DNA of 64,000 nucleotides from Sambucus nigra (GCA_949130495.1 OX422211.1:332662504-332726503); one strand, 5' to 3'; shown: positions 48,661-61,170, counted from the stretch's first letter. The notes: generated from the sequence alone by a model not told the origin. Translations and numbers: made by a program.

Positions 48661-49299
48661 GAAAAAAGCCTTGCGGCATAAGTTCGAGGCTTCTCTAAGG
48701 GTCTTGTGACTTATGAAGATTTTCTTACAAAGTGACTTTTCACTTCGGTAAAATTATAATTTTGGACAATTTTTACGTGTAAATACTAAGCCCCCAATTT
48801 GTTTTTGAAACTTTTGAGTTCAAACATATGGTTTGCTCAGGTTATTGCACTTTTCTATAAATTTTTTTGAAGAATTTCCTGGTCTGAAAGAGGTCCTTTA
48901 AATTGATTGTCATGGGTACTTAGAACTTATTTAATTTTAATGGAATCAAGGATGAACTCTTTGGTAATTCCTTTAGTCATTTTTGGATCCTTACGCCTTT
49001 GAATGTTAATTCAACCCAAGGATGAAAACCTTGCAACTCTTGCAGGTTCATTTAAGACCTTGGAACTTTGAGAGTTAAGGGTCGAATCCTTCAAACTCCA
49101 TGAATCATTGGTCTGAGGTCTTTTGGACCTCAACCATTTCATTAGATCCAAGGATTGAAGCCTTACAACTCGTTGTGGGTCATTAGACCTTAGGGTAAAT
49201 TTGGAGTCAGGGATTAGACATTTGTAAACCACATTGTACATGGTATTGAGACATCATAGGTAGAAAAAATAGGTTTCTTTTATTTCATTCAAGTAGAAA

Positions 49300-50390
49300 A
49301 ATACATCATTGATAGTACTTTTTCAGATGCTCTATGTTCCAAGGGTGTGGAAGTTTGAATCCATCCATATCTTTGAGGTAATAATACATTGGCTTTGCTA
49401 TTTTGACCACCACATAGATGTTTTCCCATTTAGGACCTACCTTTCCTTCATTCAAAATTTTGGTTGCAAGGGTTACCCCTCTCAAGACCATATCCCTGAC
49501 CTTCAAATATCCGTGGTGGGACTTTTTATTGAATCAAGAGGTTATCCTCTTCTTTGAAGCAGTCTTTCTTATCCGTGCAACCTCTATTATTTCCTCCAAT
49601 ACATCTAGAGACCTCTTGAGGCATTTATCATTAGCCCTTGGTTCGAACTGAATTAGCCTTTGTATAGGAAATTCAACCTCTGTTTAAATTACTGACTCAG
49701 TGACAAAGGTTAGGGATAATGGAGTTTCTCATGTTAGACCACTAAACGTGGTTCTACAACCCCACACGATACTTGACAAATCCTTAGCTCACACCCCCTT
49801 GGAATTTTCTAAAATTTTCTTCAAGTTGTGGAAGATAGTTATGTTGGATACTTTAAGAAGGTATCCCTAAAGTCGGTGTTGCCAAATTGTTTGTTGCTAT
49901 CAGATATAATGGTTTGAGGTAAGACAAACTCGCAAGTAATGCTCTTCTAAATGAAACTGGTGGTCTTTTCTATGTGATAGTGGCTAAAGGCTCAACCTCA
50001 ACCCACCAGGTGAAGTAATCGATTGCCACAATCAATAAGTTATTTTGGCCTTTGTTACGGGGTAGGGGCCCTACCAAGTCCATCTCCCATTGAGAGAAGT
50101 GCCATGGGATTAACATTATGGACATCTTCTCCACTAGTTGTTTTTTAATAAAGCCACAACTCTGACATTTTTCCCAACGTTTATAGTCTTTTGATTCTTT
50201 CCCCAAGGTTATTCAGGCATACCCTTTCCTCCAAACCTTACAGACCAAGGCCTTTGTGCTTATGTGAGAACCATAGATGCCTTAGTGGAGGTCTCTAAGG
50301 ATATAGTTGGATTTTACTGGGCAAAGGCATCACCGATACACTGAGTAGTTTCCATTTTTTTAACAATACCCCACTCTCTATATACTATAT
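49300..50390 (-). pseudogene. Tat-lineage gypsy integrase fragment (element E)
   Basis: Two well-preserved blocks on the minus strand. At 50206-49970 the frame has a zinc-finger CQSC pair, then SQWEMDLVGPLPRNKG and FTWWVEVEPLATIT, the start of the integrase core. At 49506-49306 it has VRDMVLRGV, GPKWENIYVV and PHPWNIEHLKKYYQ followed by a stop, the integrase C-terminus that ends pol in Tat elements. Between them the core is shifted and broken, with an acidic catalytic stretch recognisable only in pieces. No RT or RNase H was found further right, so the 5' part is lost. Confidence 0.78.
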
Positions 50391-51179
50391 GGAAGATAAA
50401 TACTTCAATAATCTTGCTTGAAGCTTGTCCTTGGAAAGAATGACATATCATTGGTAGTTTTTTATGGGAGTAGTCCATCTATTACATTTATAAATAATTA
50501 CTTAAGAGGTTTTAAGGGTTTGAAAGATCAAAAGGGAGAAAGTGGGTCGTTTTGGAATAAGAATAGTCAGGAGCACTTAACTCAATTGGAAACCTTATTC
50601 CGATAAAAAAAATCATTAAAAATGATCAAAATCATTGAAAACCCCAAAAGATCACTAATTATCTCCAAACATAACACAACAAACATCAAAATCCAGCCAA
50701 AAGCCTAACAACCCTCTATTTAACACCCTAACACCGCCACAGAATGAGGTGTAAAATCCATAAACTTGCACAAAAAATGAATCTTATGGGAACGAAAACA
50801 AACAACAATGAAAAGATAATGAGATGTGATTCAGAGTTAACTAAAAGAGGGAAAGATCGAAAAATCTTAAGAAATTCCGAAATGACAATTGGAGAACATA
50901 GGAATCCTAAAGAAAGAAAGAAAGAAAGAAAGGTAGTTTTACTCTTTTTTTGCTTTTGGGAAAAGTGATAAAAATGAGAAAAATCTGACCTAAAGAAATT
51001 TTTAATCTAAAAAATATGGTTATGATGAAGTGCAAATACCAAGACATGGGATGACGTGAAAGGTTACACACGGGGCTTAGATGCGCCTTTTGAATATCGC
51101 ACCCAACCTCTTCAAATCATGTCATCTCTAACACGGTCAAGGGGTGACCAACAACTATAAAACATATCATAATGGGAAT
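50391..51179. other. Unclassified AT-rich DNA
   Basis: Nothing recognisable. A (GAAA)n stretch lies near 50911-50930. Confidence 0.5.
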
Positions 51180-52140
51180 AAATCGAGGGAATATGGGGGT
51201 CATATGATCGTTACGATTGACGATATGATCGTTAAGTCCCCAAGATATAATTGACAGCTAATAGATAACTAAGCCTACAATGTTACGACCTGCAAGCCAT
51301 TCATCAGACAAGAAGAGACACTAAGTTGACTCGTCTTGAAGCCTAGTGGGACCAAGCTTAAACCTCATCCTCCTACTCATGCAAAAGGCTAAGGACTATG
51401 GCTAATTGATCTACATAAGTATGGTGTCGTTTCGATGACATTGCGGCGACCAACCAAACACTGCAGTCTCATCTCAAAGATGAGAATAACCTTCTCACCA
51501 GTACCAATAAAAGAGTGCGACCTCATATGACACTTATGTTGCAAGCCATTAGGCTCAAAGGATGGGTATATGTGTGTCGGGCACAGACGACCATTATGTC
51601 TCGTCTTGACTACGAGCATAGAACCCGGCACTATACAAACTCTCGATAGGGCCGACACATCTATTATCATCTAGCACGATACTTTCTACTAAAAATACGT
51701 TCATCCAGGCATGGAAAGCATGACAGGGGTATCTCAGTCATTTTAGCATAAAACCGTAAGCAAGAATCACTCACCCACGTGAGGGGATTCTCATCACGAT
51801 TATTTTACCACCAAAATAGGCACATGACGCTCTCTCATAGGCCCTCGACCTATGTCTACTGTGCAACATATATTGGGAGTGACACTGTGCACCCCTCACC
51901 CTATAAAAGGCACACTTTGTCCTTTTCATTTGGATCAACTTCTAAATACCCTATTGTTACTCTGTTAAAATAGTTCTAGATATAGAGAGATTGTATTGTG
52001 TCTCTAATGGTTGTTTATGCCTTATTATAGTGAAACACACTAATTCTTTGAACAGTGGACGTAGGCCAACGGCCAAACCACTTAAACCCTTGTGTTCGTC
52101 TCTAATTCTCTCATCTCTTCTGCTAAATTACTTGTCAATT
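51180..52140 (+). repeat. LTR-like remnant F (Tat-type R-U5), probably a solo or truncated LTR
   Basis: CCCTATAAAAGGCAC at about 51898-51912 gives a clear TATA box. It is followed ~150 bp later by GTGGACGTAGGCC, then CCAAACCACTTAAACC (52055-52090), the U5 signature also present in both LTRs of D (35263 and 45110). No pol remnant in this orientation is adjacent, and the nearby integrase E is on the other strand. I could not define the LTR start, end or target duplication. Confidence 0.5.
51902..51909 (+). promoter_or_regulatory. TATA box in LTR remnant F
   Basis: TATAAAAG, a consensus plant TATA box, upstream of the U5 signature at 52055. Confidence 0.55.
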
Positions 52141-52889
52141 AATCTATCATATTACCTTTATACAACTCTCATATCCATGGTGAATCTAGTGCATAATCCT
52201 TTTATCATCAGTCATCAAAAGATATTTATTTATTATTTTGAAATCTCTTAGATTCAAAGATCATTTTCCCTTTTTTCTTCAGAATATGATATTTGGTTTA
52301 GGAGATTGATTATTTTTTTATTATGAAGTCATTTAAACAATGATTTTTTTTTTGTAGAGAATGCATGTTCATATTTTGTTACAATTTACATCACACTACA
52401 TATTATTATTCTCATTTTTATGAGAAATGACAAACTTTTTTGCTCTTTTGCAAAATATTCCAATCTTCAAGCGAGTTATGAAAGAGCATTTAATTCCTTA
52501 AGTGTATATGTGAGATTGTGGTTCATGATTTGTATAAGTTGTAAAATCCCATGCTAAAAAACAATCATGGGTAGATATGAAAAGCTATATAACTTTGGAT
52601 ATTGTGATAACTACCTTTATGAGAAATGGACACCTACTTTAGTTAGATTAAAAGTATCGATATGAAAAAGAAAAATTGAATAGAGCAATCGATCATATAT
52701 TTTTATCTATCCAAAACTAGGTAACACCAAGGATATAATACCTAAAGGATGTAATGAAAATGTTTTGAAGGATAAAACATGTGCTACTTAAAAACTATTT
52801 TAAAAGGGTGTTATATAATTCACTTCAGTAAAATATTTTTTCTTTTGTTTGATGATTCTTAAATATTAATTGAACTTGATAATTGATGG
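52141..52889. other. AT-rich intergenic DNA
   Basis: No supported feature. Confidence 0.5.
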
Positions 52890-53075
52890 GTGCTTGAAAT
52901 CATTTGAGACCTCAGGCCGAACAGATGCTCCTCCCAAGACCTCTTATCGGTTAGTGAGGAGGTGTGTCAAAATGAGAGAGAAGGATATTGAGTGGTTTGG
53001 ACCTCAACTGAGGGTCCTACATCAAATTTTAATGTTAAAGCTATTTATATTATGTTACAAATGAGAATATTACGG
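52890..53075 (-). repeat. Headless copy related to the SINE-like element at 46.3 kb
   Basis: On the minus strand it shares TTTGTAACA, TAAATAG and GTAGGACCCTCAGTTGAGG, in the same order, with 46200-46320. The polymerase III boxes are missing. Confidence 0.4.
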
Positions 53076-54465
53076 ATTTCATAGTACGTTAAACTTGATT
53101 TGATGTTTAAAAATCTATGTTTTTTTTAACCGATGATTTCAATTTAAGCTTAATTTAATTAAACCCTTAAATAACATATATTATAATCAGAGAATAAACT
53201 ACTTTTCTACCCACAACGGTATTATTTGGCTTATAGGTTTCAAGGTATCGAGTGCCTAGTTTTTGCTAACCATATGGATGCCTCTCTTCAGAGCTTGGGC
53301 TCAATAATGTTACCATGACTACTATTACTTTATCTCAAATTTTATATTTTATGATTGTTATGTTTTTTGGTTATATCTACCATAAGCCTTTATAACTAGA
53401 TACTTATGGGTTATCTTATTTTAGAAATATCCTCACCTTTATCCTTTCTGACTTTATATTATTATATCTAATTATATCATCATACTGTTTTATTTCTAAC
53501 TGCTTCATTCAGGTTATTGTTACTTCAAATTTCATTTCCTCTACAATAATTTACAAATACATTCAATTGATTCTAATATTACTAAAAATCTTTATAAATT
53601 GTTATGGACTTAGAGATTTATATACTTGGCAAAGTTTTAGTTTTTCTTTCCCCTTCTAATTATTTTAAATAGGCACCTATAAGAAATGATGATCCGTTCA
53701 AGCTAGGATTATAGGCAAATCAAGAATAGTAACGAGTTCATAAATGATAATAAGATTTTTGGAACTATCACAAAGTGATATGAACAATTAATGTAATCAA
53801 GGTAATTGCTTGAAACAATACTGAAATAGAAGTTACCTACCAATACTTCGCAGGGTTTAGCTTGCTTGGTATAAGTTGAATCTGGTATCTCTGGCTACGA
53901 TTTAATGGAAACGTTAATACGAATTTCGGAGATACATTTCACTTGATTTTATAAGAAATTATAATGTTGGGTATTTATGTACGTTGTTTAATATCTTTCA
54001 CATTATAGGTAGCTCGATTGGTAATTATTTTATAATATTTCAATCATTCCAGTAGGAACTAATATTTTATAATACACATTATTCATATAGAAACTAGTTC
54101 CAATTCTCGTAAAAATAATACAATTATTAAAATAACTGTTTGTAATAGAACGACGATATATAAAAATAATATTTTGAGGTTGTACACAGATATTTGTGTT
54201 GTATCTAAAAAGAAACATTAAATAGTGTATGAAAATGGTTTGGTGTCAATTACATAGAAAAAATGAAATTTATGATGTGTATTGGGTGATCCCTAGTTGA
54301 TACGAAGGCTTAAAATGAAATTTTATTAAAAACGGTATCAAATACTGATAATTTATAAGCCAAAACGATATCCTCGACACTACAAACCCAACGGTATTTT
54401 TCGTGTGTTTTTTCGTTTTATATTATGAAAGATATGAATTTTTAAACTTCTAATCCATAAATATG

Positions 54466-54468
<3 letters not shown>
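53076..54468. other. AT-rich intergenic DNA
   Basis: About 1.4 kb with no gene or recognisable repeat. Confidence 0.5.

Positions 54469-54527
<59 letters not shown>
54469..54527. repeat. (TA)n microsatellite
   Basis: About 29 TA units. Confidence 0.95.
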
Positions 54528-54532
<5 letters not shown>

Positions 54533-54850
54533 AAGTTTTGGCCGAAGGCGCGGTCAACGATGGTCAATATTTTTTGGGGTAAGGCGTGAAAAAAGAGTAT
54601 TTTTCTATTTTTTTTTGTTTTTTTTAGTATTTAAAAAAATGACATTTTAGTTTGTAAATGTTTAGACATATTTTAAGGTATGCACTATTTTAGTATTTTT
54701 AATAGCCTTATTATAGTTAAAAATGTAAAAATATATTTAAAAAGTCCTAAACGTCTTTTCATACCTTTTTACGCCTAAGGCCCGCCTAAACTTCTAAGGC
54801 TCAAGGCTTGGCCTCCACACCTCGTTTACGCTCCGCATTCTTTAGAATCT
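54528..54850. other. Possible dispersed repeat with GCG-rich borders
   Basis: The left border has GGCCGAAGGCGCGGTC and the right border ACGCCTAAGGCCCGCC and AGGCTCAAGGCTTGGCC, around an AT-rich centre. I cannot assign a family. Confidence 0.3.

Positions 54851-54851
<1 letters not shown>

Positions 54852-54893
<42 letters not shown>
54852..54893. repeat. (TA)n microsatellite
   Basis: About 21 TA units. With the run at 55063-55109 it brackets a 170-bp pyrimidine-rich stretch. Confidence 0.95.
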
Positions 54894-54894
<1 letters not shown>

Positions 54895-55059
54895 TGGTTT
54901 TTTTTCTTTTTTTTAAAAGAAAGAGCCCAAATGGGTTCTCTTTTCCCCGGCCAAACACTCGCCAGTAAACCCACCTTCGGCCACCTCTTTTTCTCTCTAT
55001 ACTCCCTCTTGGTTTCTCTCTCTCGTAACACACACAGTATATACCTGTATATATATACG

Positions 55060-55062
<3 letters not shown>

Positions 55063-55109
<47 letters not shown>
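55063..55109. repeat. (TA)n microsatellite
   Basis: About 23 TA units, 48 bp before the copia 5' LTR. Confidence 0.95.
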
Positions 55110-55112
<3 letters not shown>

Positions 55113-55156
55113 GGTGGCTATTGGCACTCCCCATAATCTTCTAACACTCTATTTTT

Positions 55157-55849
55157 TGTTGGGTATATTATTACTATATATATTTATTTTGAATGAAGTA
55201 AATAAGTTAGTGGGAGTGGACAAGTTGTAAGTTAGTGGGTGTGTGTGCACGAGGTCTTGGGTTCAAGTCCTAGGGAGCACACTAATTATTAAGGGTCAAA
55301 GATTGGGCCTTGGGCTCTTAGGGATTTCTAATGTACATTAAATCTTTTCAAAATCGTTTTAATTTTAAACTGTTTTTAAGTCTTTGACTGTTTTTTCCAC
55401 TATAGCTGTTAGTGGAGATATTAGTGGGTTAGTTGGCTAAAACCTCCACCCACATTTTTTACTATTTTCCTTATATAAGAAAAGTCTACAGAGTAAAAAA
55501 TGATGGAAAATCTCTCTCACGTTATGTGCAAAAATTCTTTTGCTATTTTCTGAAAAACACTTTCTGTGCAAAAGTTCTTTTGCTATTTTCTGCAAATACA
55601 TTTATGTTCGTCACTTTTTTGGGAGTGCTGGAGTATCTTGAGAGTTCGAAGATTTAACACAAAGCTGGTGTTTAAATCCGATTGTTGAATCATGGGAGGT
55701 GTATGTTCACGAGGCTGACAGCTACAAATATCAGCGAGCAATTTCACCTTTAGGACTTTGTGTCAAACACAAACCTCGATCGATAAGTCCTTCTAATTTT
55801 ATCTATTGGAATTTGGGTTATTTCGTTTATTCTGCAATTACTATTTCCA
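55157..55849 (+). repeat. 5' LTR of the copia element
   Basis: TATA box TATATAAG at 55472-55479. A 24-base phrase with TTCTTTTGCTATTTTCTG is duplicated at about 55532 and 55574. A B-box-like GGTTCAAGTCC is at 55260-55270, and a weakened A-box TGGACAAGTTG at 55217-55227. Confidence 0.93.
55472..55479 (+). promoter_or_regulatory. TATA box of the copia 5' LTR
   Basis: TATATAAG, conserved at 60691-60698 in the 3' LTR. Confidence 0.65.
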
Positions 55850-55891
55850 AAAATCTAAAGGTGAAATTCTGTTGTTATTCTACAACCTGCT

Positions 55892-58800
55892 ATGGAAAAT
55901 CCTAATGCAAAATACTCTGAAAAACCTGAACTGTTTGATGGAAAGAATTTTAAGAGATGGAAAATGAAACTGCAATTTTACCTAACAACTCTTAAGGTCG
56001 TTGACGTTATTGCATCTGATAGACCTTCTATACCTGAAGAACTGGTTGTTTGGAAACAAAAGGATTATATGTGTAGGAATTATATACTGAAATGTCTCTG
56101 CCTTGAATTGTATGATGTTTATTGGTCATGTCCTACTGCTAAAGAATTATGGAACTTACTGGATAAAAAATATGCAACTGAAGATGCTGGGTCTAAAAAA
56201 ATTTGTGGTTGGAAAATTTTTGGATTTTAAAATGGAAGATAATAAATCTGTTGTGTCGCAACTGGAAGAAATACAAATTATTATTCATGAAATTCTGGCC
56301 GAGGGTTATAATATATGTGAGGGATTTCAAGTGTCTGCTATAATTAAAAAACTGCCACCTTCTTAGAAAGATTACAAAAACGGTCTGAAACATAAGAAAA
56401 AGGAGATGTCACTAGAAGATTTGATAGTTCGTTTGAGAATTGAGGAAGATAATAGGAATGCAGAACTTAGGGAGAAAAATTTTGAATTCAGTTCTAAGGC
56501 TAATTTGGTAGAGGGAAAATCAAATGGAAACCAAAAGAAGAACCGGTCTAAGCCTAACCATTCAAACCAGAAACATGGGCACCATAAACCAAACCAGAAT
56601 TCGAGGTCCAACCATAAATTCAAACTTAACGATAAGAATAAAAATTCTAAACCTCGGTTTAAATCTAAATCTGCAGGTCAATGCTATGTATGTGGAAAAC
56701 TAGGTCATTACGCTAAAGATTGCAAGTTTAGGAAGAGTCAAGATGTGAAGCCTCAAGCAAATGTAACCGAGGAGGGTAACTTTTCTGCTGTTGTGATCGA
56801 GGCAAACATTGTGAGTAACATGACAGACTGGTGGCTTGATTCTGGCGCCACCAAACATATTTGCGGTACGAGAGGTGCCTTCACTACCTTCATTGCTGTG
56901 GGTGGGGATGAACATCTGTACATGGGAAACTCCTCTTCGTCTAAGGTTGAGGGCAAGGGAACCGTAGTTTTAAAGTTGACTTTGGGAAATGTTCTCACAT
57001 TGAAAGATGTTTTGTATGTCCCTGAGGTTAGGAAGAATCTGGTGTCCGGTTTTGTCTTAGTTAAGAAGTGTTTTAAAATTGTTCTAGAGAATGATAAGGT
57101 AGTTGTGACTAATGGAGGTGCTTTTGTGGGGAAAGGTTATGTTCATGAGGGTCTTTTCAAACTAAATATAACCGTGGCTGATAATAATAAAGCATCTACT
57201 TCTTCTGCTTATTTGATTGACTCTTGTGATAAATGGTATTTTAGACTTGGTCATGTAAATAAGGCATCCATTAAAAAATTAATGTTTTTGGGAAACATAC
57301 CAAAATCTTATATTTCTACCAACTCTAAATGTGAAATATGTATTGAATCAAAATATGCTAAAAAACATTTTCCAAGTGTCGAAAGAAGTTCAACTGTTTT
57401 AAGTTTAATACATTCCGATCTTTGTGATTTAAAAGGTTATGTGACACGTGGTGGAAATAAATATTTTGTTACTTTTATTGATGATTACTCTCGTTATTGT
57501 TATGTTTATCTCCTTACAAGTAAAGATGAGATTTTCTCAAAATTCATTTCTTATAAATTAGAAGTTGAAAAACAATTGGAGAAATCCATTAAAACATTAA
57601 GATCCGATAGTGGAGGAGAATACACTGGCGATCTTGATAAATATTGTAAAGAAAATGGAATAATTCATCAAGTTACTCCTCCTTATTCACCCCAATCTAA
57701 TGGTGTAGCTGAAAGAAAAAACATAACTCTTAAGGATATGGTAAATTCTATGTTAAGCACTTCTGGATTGCCTTATAATATGTGGGGTGAGGCACTTCTT
57801 ACTGCTTGTTATATTCTTAATAAAATTCCTTTTAAGAATAGTGATAAAACTCCTTATCAAATGTGGAAAAATAGAAAACCTTCTTATAAACACCTTAAAG
57901 TGTGGGGGTGTCTTGCTAAGGTTTCAATACCAGTACCTAAGAGAACTAAACTTGGCCCAAAGACTGTTGATTGTGTTTTTATAGGTTATGCTAAAAACAA
58001 TAATGCTTATAGGTTTCTGGTAATTGATTCTAAAAATCAATATATGGATAAAAACACTATTTTTGAGTCAAGAGATGCTGAATTTTATGAGGACAAATTT
58101 CCTTTTAAAGTGAGAAGTGAGGGAACTAGTAGTTCTGTTCCAACGGGTCCTAGTGTTAGAAATGAATCTCCAAATTCAGAAGAAATTGAAATTAGAAAAA
58201 GTAAAAGACCTAGGATAGCTACTTCTTTTGGTCCTGAATTTTTAACGTACTTAATGGAAAATAACCCCGTCACTTTTAGTGAGGCAATGTCCTCACCCGA
58301 TTCTATTTTTGGAAAGAAGCTATTAATAGTGAATATGATTCTATTATTTCTAACAACACATGGGAGTTAGTTGACTTGCCTAAGGATGTAAAACTATTGG
58401 ATGCAAATGGATTTTTAAAAGGAAATTAAAAGCTGATGGTTCTACTGATAAATTCAAGGCAAGATTGGTAGCTAAAGGCTATAGGCAAAAGGAAGGAATT
58501 CATTTCTTTGACACTTATTCTCCTATTACTAGAATTACATCTATTAGGCTATTAATTGCTATTGCTTCATTACATAATCTGATAATTCATCAAATGGATG
58601 TTAAAACGGCTTTTTTAAATGGAGATCTTGAAGAAGAAATTTATATGGATCAACCCGAGGGGTTTATAGTCCAAGGCCTAGATCAAAAAGTGTGTAGACT
58701 TAAAAAATCTTTATATGGACTAAAACAAGCTCCTAAACAATGGCATGAAAAAATTGATCAAGTAATGATCTCTAATGGTTTTAACATTAATGAAGCAGAT

Positions 58801-59805
58801 AAATGTATTTATAGCAAATTCAAGGATAATTCTGGTGTGATTATTTGCTTATATGTGGATGATATGCTTATTTCTGGAACTGATATGGATAAAGTTAATA
58901 AAACTAAAAGTTTCCTTAATAAGCAATTTGATATGAAAGATTTGGGTGTTGCTGATGTTATACTTGGAATTAAAATCATTAAAAATTCTGAAGGAATTAT
59001 TTTAACCCAATCTCGTTATGTAGAGAAAGTTCTTAGAAAATTTGAACAATTTAATTGTATTCCTGCTAAAACACCTTATGACCCTAGTTATCACTTAAGG
59101 AAACATTCGGGTCCTGGTGTATCATCATTAGAATATTCTAGAGTTATATGTAGTCTAATGTATCTTATGAACTGCACTAGACCTGATATTGCATATGTTG
59201 TGGGTAGACTTAGCAGATACACTTGTAATCCTAATAATGAACATTGGGATGCTTTAATTAGAGTTTTGAGATATCTAAAATACACAATAAACTATGGTAT
59301 TCATTATATTAGATATCCTGCTGTAATTGAAGGCTTTTGTGATGCTAATTGAATTTCTGATAATGATGAATGTAAGTCTACGAGTGGCTATGTTTTTGCC
59401 TTGGCAGGAGGCGCTATATCTTGGAAATCTACCAAGCAAACGTGCATAGCTAGATCCACTATGGAGTCAGAGTTCATAGCGTTGGATAAAGCAAGTGAAG
59501 AGGATGAATGGTTAAGGAACTTCATATTAGATATTCATTTGTGGCCTAAACCAGTTCCAGCCTTATCCATTCACTGTGACAGTCAAGCAGCGATCGCAAG
59601 AGGACATAATAACTCCTACAATGAAAAGTCTAGACATATCAGGATGAGACACAACACAGTGAGACACCTATTGAAAGAAGGAGTTATAGCAATCGACTAT
59701 GTCAAGTCAAAGGAAAACCTGGCGGATCCATTGACTAAAGGGCTAGCTAGAGAGCTAGTTTATCAAACATCGAGGGGAATGGGCCTAAAGCCTATTAATA
59801 TCTAA
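55892..59805 (+). pseudogene. copia gag-pol polyprotein, five visible lesions
   Basis: The start is ATG at 55892 (MENPNAKYSEKPELFDG). Gag continues to a CCHC zinc knuckle CYVCGKLGHYAKDC (56682-56723), then protease DSGATKHI near 56840. Integrase shows the CxxC pair CEIC, the first acidic site in HSDLCD, DSGGEY, and a catalytic Glu in NGVAERKN. RT contains YVDDMLIS from 58852, and RNase H runs from about 59330 to the stop after 59805. Lesions seen are one extra A in the A7 run at 56196-56202, TGG to TAG at 56364, a lost base near 58305, another near 58399, and TGG to TGA at 59350. Also, the first His of the integrase HHCC motif is Tyr (TAT at 57237). Apart from these the copy is well preserved, which fits a fairly recent insertion. 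Confidence 0.92.
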
Positions 59806-60366
59806 ATCACCTATAATGGAAACCCAACCCATATGACTGGAGATCCCAAGATCTGGGTTCAATGGGATAACAAAGTTATACGAGTGATTTGTGGGTGTAC
59901 AAATTTAAGTTTTACTTAAAATCCATTCCTATGATGTAAGTACCTCTGTATCGATGGAGGATGAGATTTAATCTCTTAATGCTTTCTATAGCTGTTATTC
60001 AGTGGGGTGTGAGATACAGTACACTCTTGATAGAAGCACCTATATGAGTGTGGTAGTGGGGCCGCTTCCTATGAGAATTAAGGCTGATTCTCTAGAGCAC
60101 TCAAGAAACCTGGGCATGCTCAAGGCCGAAATAAGCACAACTCTGGGAACTCGATGATGATTTTTGGGAGTCACGTGTGTGTTCTATTAACTTAAGTTTA
60201 CAACAACGGTGAAATAGTTCAAGACATTAGTTCACTATCAACCGGTAAACTCATTAGATCAACACAAAGCAACGGTTCAAGTCGAATGACACATTTGCCT
60301 TATACGTCACTCCTTATGATACTCCAGAGTGTCGTTTTATTTTACTTATTTATTTATTTCATTCAT
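59806..60366 (+). other. 3' untranslated region of the copia element
   Basis: About 560 bp without an open frame. It includes ATGACTGGAGATCCCAAGAT and TTCAATGGGATAAC, phrases common in this place in plant copia elements. Confidence 0.65.
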
Positions 60367-60375
60367 GTGGGGGAT
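60367..60375 (+). other. Polypurine tract of the copia element
   Basis: GTGGGGGAT directly precedes the 3' LTR. Confidence 0.8.
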
Positions 60376-61069
60376 TGTTGGGTATATTATTACTATATAT
60401 ATTTATTTTGAATGAAGTAAATAAGTTAGTGGGAGTGGCCAAGTGGTAAGTTAGTGGGTGTGTGTGCATGAGGTCTTGGGTTCAAGTCCTAGGGAGCACA
60501 TTAATTATTAAGGGTCAAAGATTGGGCCTTGGGCTCTTGGGAATTTCTAATGTACATTAAATCTTTTCAAAATCATTTTAATTTTAAACCGTTTTTAAGT
60601 CTTTGATTTTTTCTTCCACTATAGCTGTTAGTGGAGATATTAGTGGGTTAGTTGGCTAAAACCTCCACCCACGTTTTTTACCATTTTCCTTATATAAGAA
60701 AAGGCTACAGAGTCAAAAACGATGGAAAATCTTTCTCACGTTATCTGCAAAAATTCTTTTGCTATTTTCTGAAAAACACTTTATGTGCAAAAATTCTTTT
60801 TTTATTTTCTGCAAATACATTCATGTTCGTCACTTTTTTGGGAGTGCTGGAGTATCTTGAGAGTTCGAAGATTTAACACAAAGCTGGTGTTTAAATCCGA
60901 TCGTTGAATCCTGGGAGGTGTATGTTCACGAGGCTGACAGCTACAAATATCAGCGAGCAATTTCACCTTTAGGACTTTGTATCGAACACAAACCTCGATC
61001 GATAAGTCCTTCTAATTTTATCTATTTCGAATTTGGGTTATTTCGTTTATTCTGCAATTACTATTTTCA
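60376..61069 (+). repeat. 3' LTR of the copia element
   Basis: 694 bp, about 96% identical to the 5' copy by eye. It carries a TATA box (60691-60698) and consensus polymerase III-type boxes at 60436-60446 and 60479-60489. Confidence 0.93.
60436..60489 (+). promoter_or_regulatory. Polymerase III-type A and B boxes inside the copia LTR
   Basis: TGGCCAAGTGG matches the A-box consensus TGGCNNAGTGG, and GGTTCAAGTCC matches the B box GGTTCRANNCC. They are 32 bases apart, the spacing found in tRNA genes. The bases around them pair weakly like an acceptor stem (GTG at 60429-60431 with CAC at 60495-60497), so a tRNA- or SINE-derived head seems to be built into the LTR. Confidence 0.55.
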
Positions 61070-61170
61070 ACATTTTTATTTTTAATACCAATCATGCCCT
61101 TAGATTTATTCTCACACTCCATTTTTATTTTAAATACCAATCTTACCTTTATATTTGTAAAATTTAAATT
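61070..61170. repeat. Short tandem duplication right of the copia element
   Basis: TTTTTATTTTTAATACCAATCAT at 61074 recurs with changes at about 61124, a step near 50 bp. A related phrase (ACACTCTATTTTT) lies left of the copia insertion. Confidence 0.45.

Larger units (their letters stand above)
55157..61069 (+). mobile_element. Ty1/copia retrotransposon, structurally nearly complete
   Basis: 5.9 kb with LTRs of 693 and 694 bp (55157-55849 and 60376-61069), both TGTTGGGTATATT...CA. The single gag-pol polyprotein runs in the copia order gag, protease, integrase, RT, RNase H (55892-59805). A polypurine tract abuts the 3' LTR. I count about 30 LTR differences, roughly 4%. Five visible lesions inactivate the polyprotein. 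No initiator-Met primer site follows the 5' LTR and no clean target duplication could be read in the AT-rich flanks (TTTTT against ACATT). Lineage within copia is not assigned. Confidence 0.93.

Noticed and set aside
54801..55127. Open frames of about 100 codons on both strands
   Set aside because: They consist mainly of Tyr-Ile runs from the (TA)n tracts.
60429..60498. A real tRNA gene in the copia LTR
   Set aside because: Only three acceptor-stem pairs form, and the D and anticodon stems do not fold well; only the promoter boxes and their spacing are supported.
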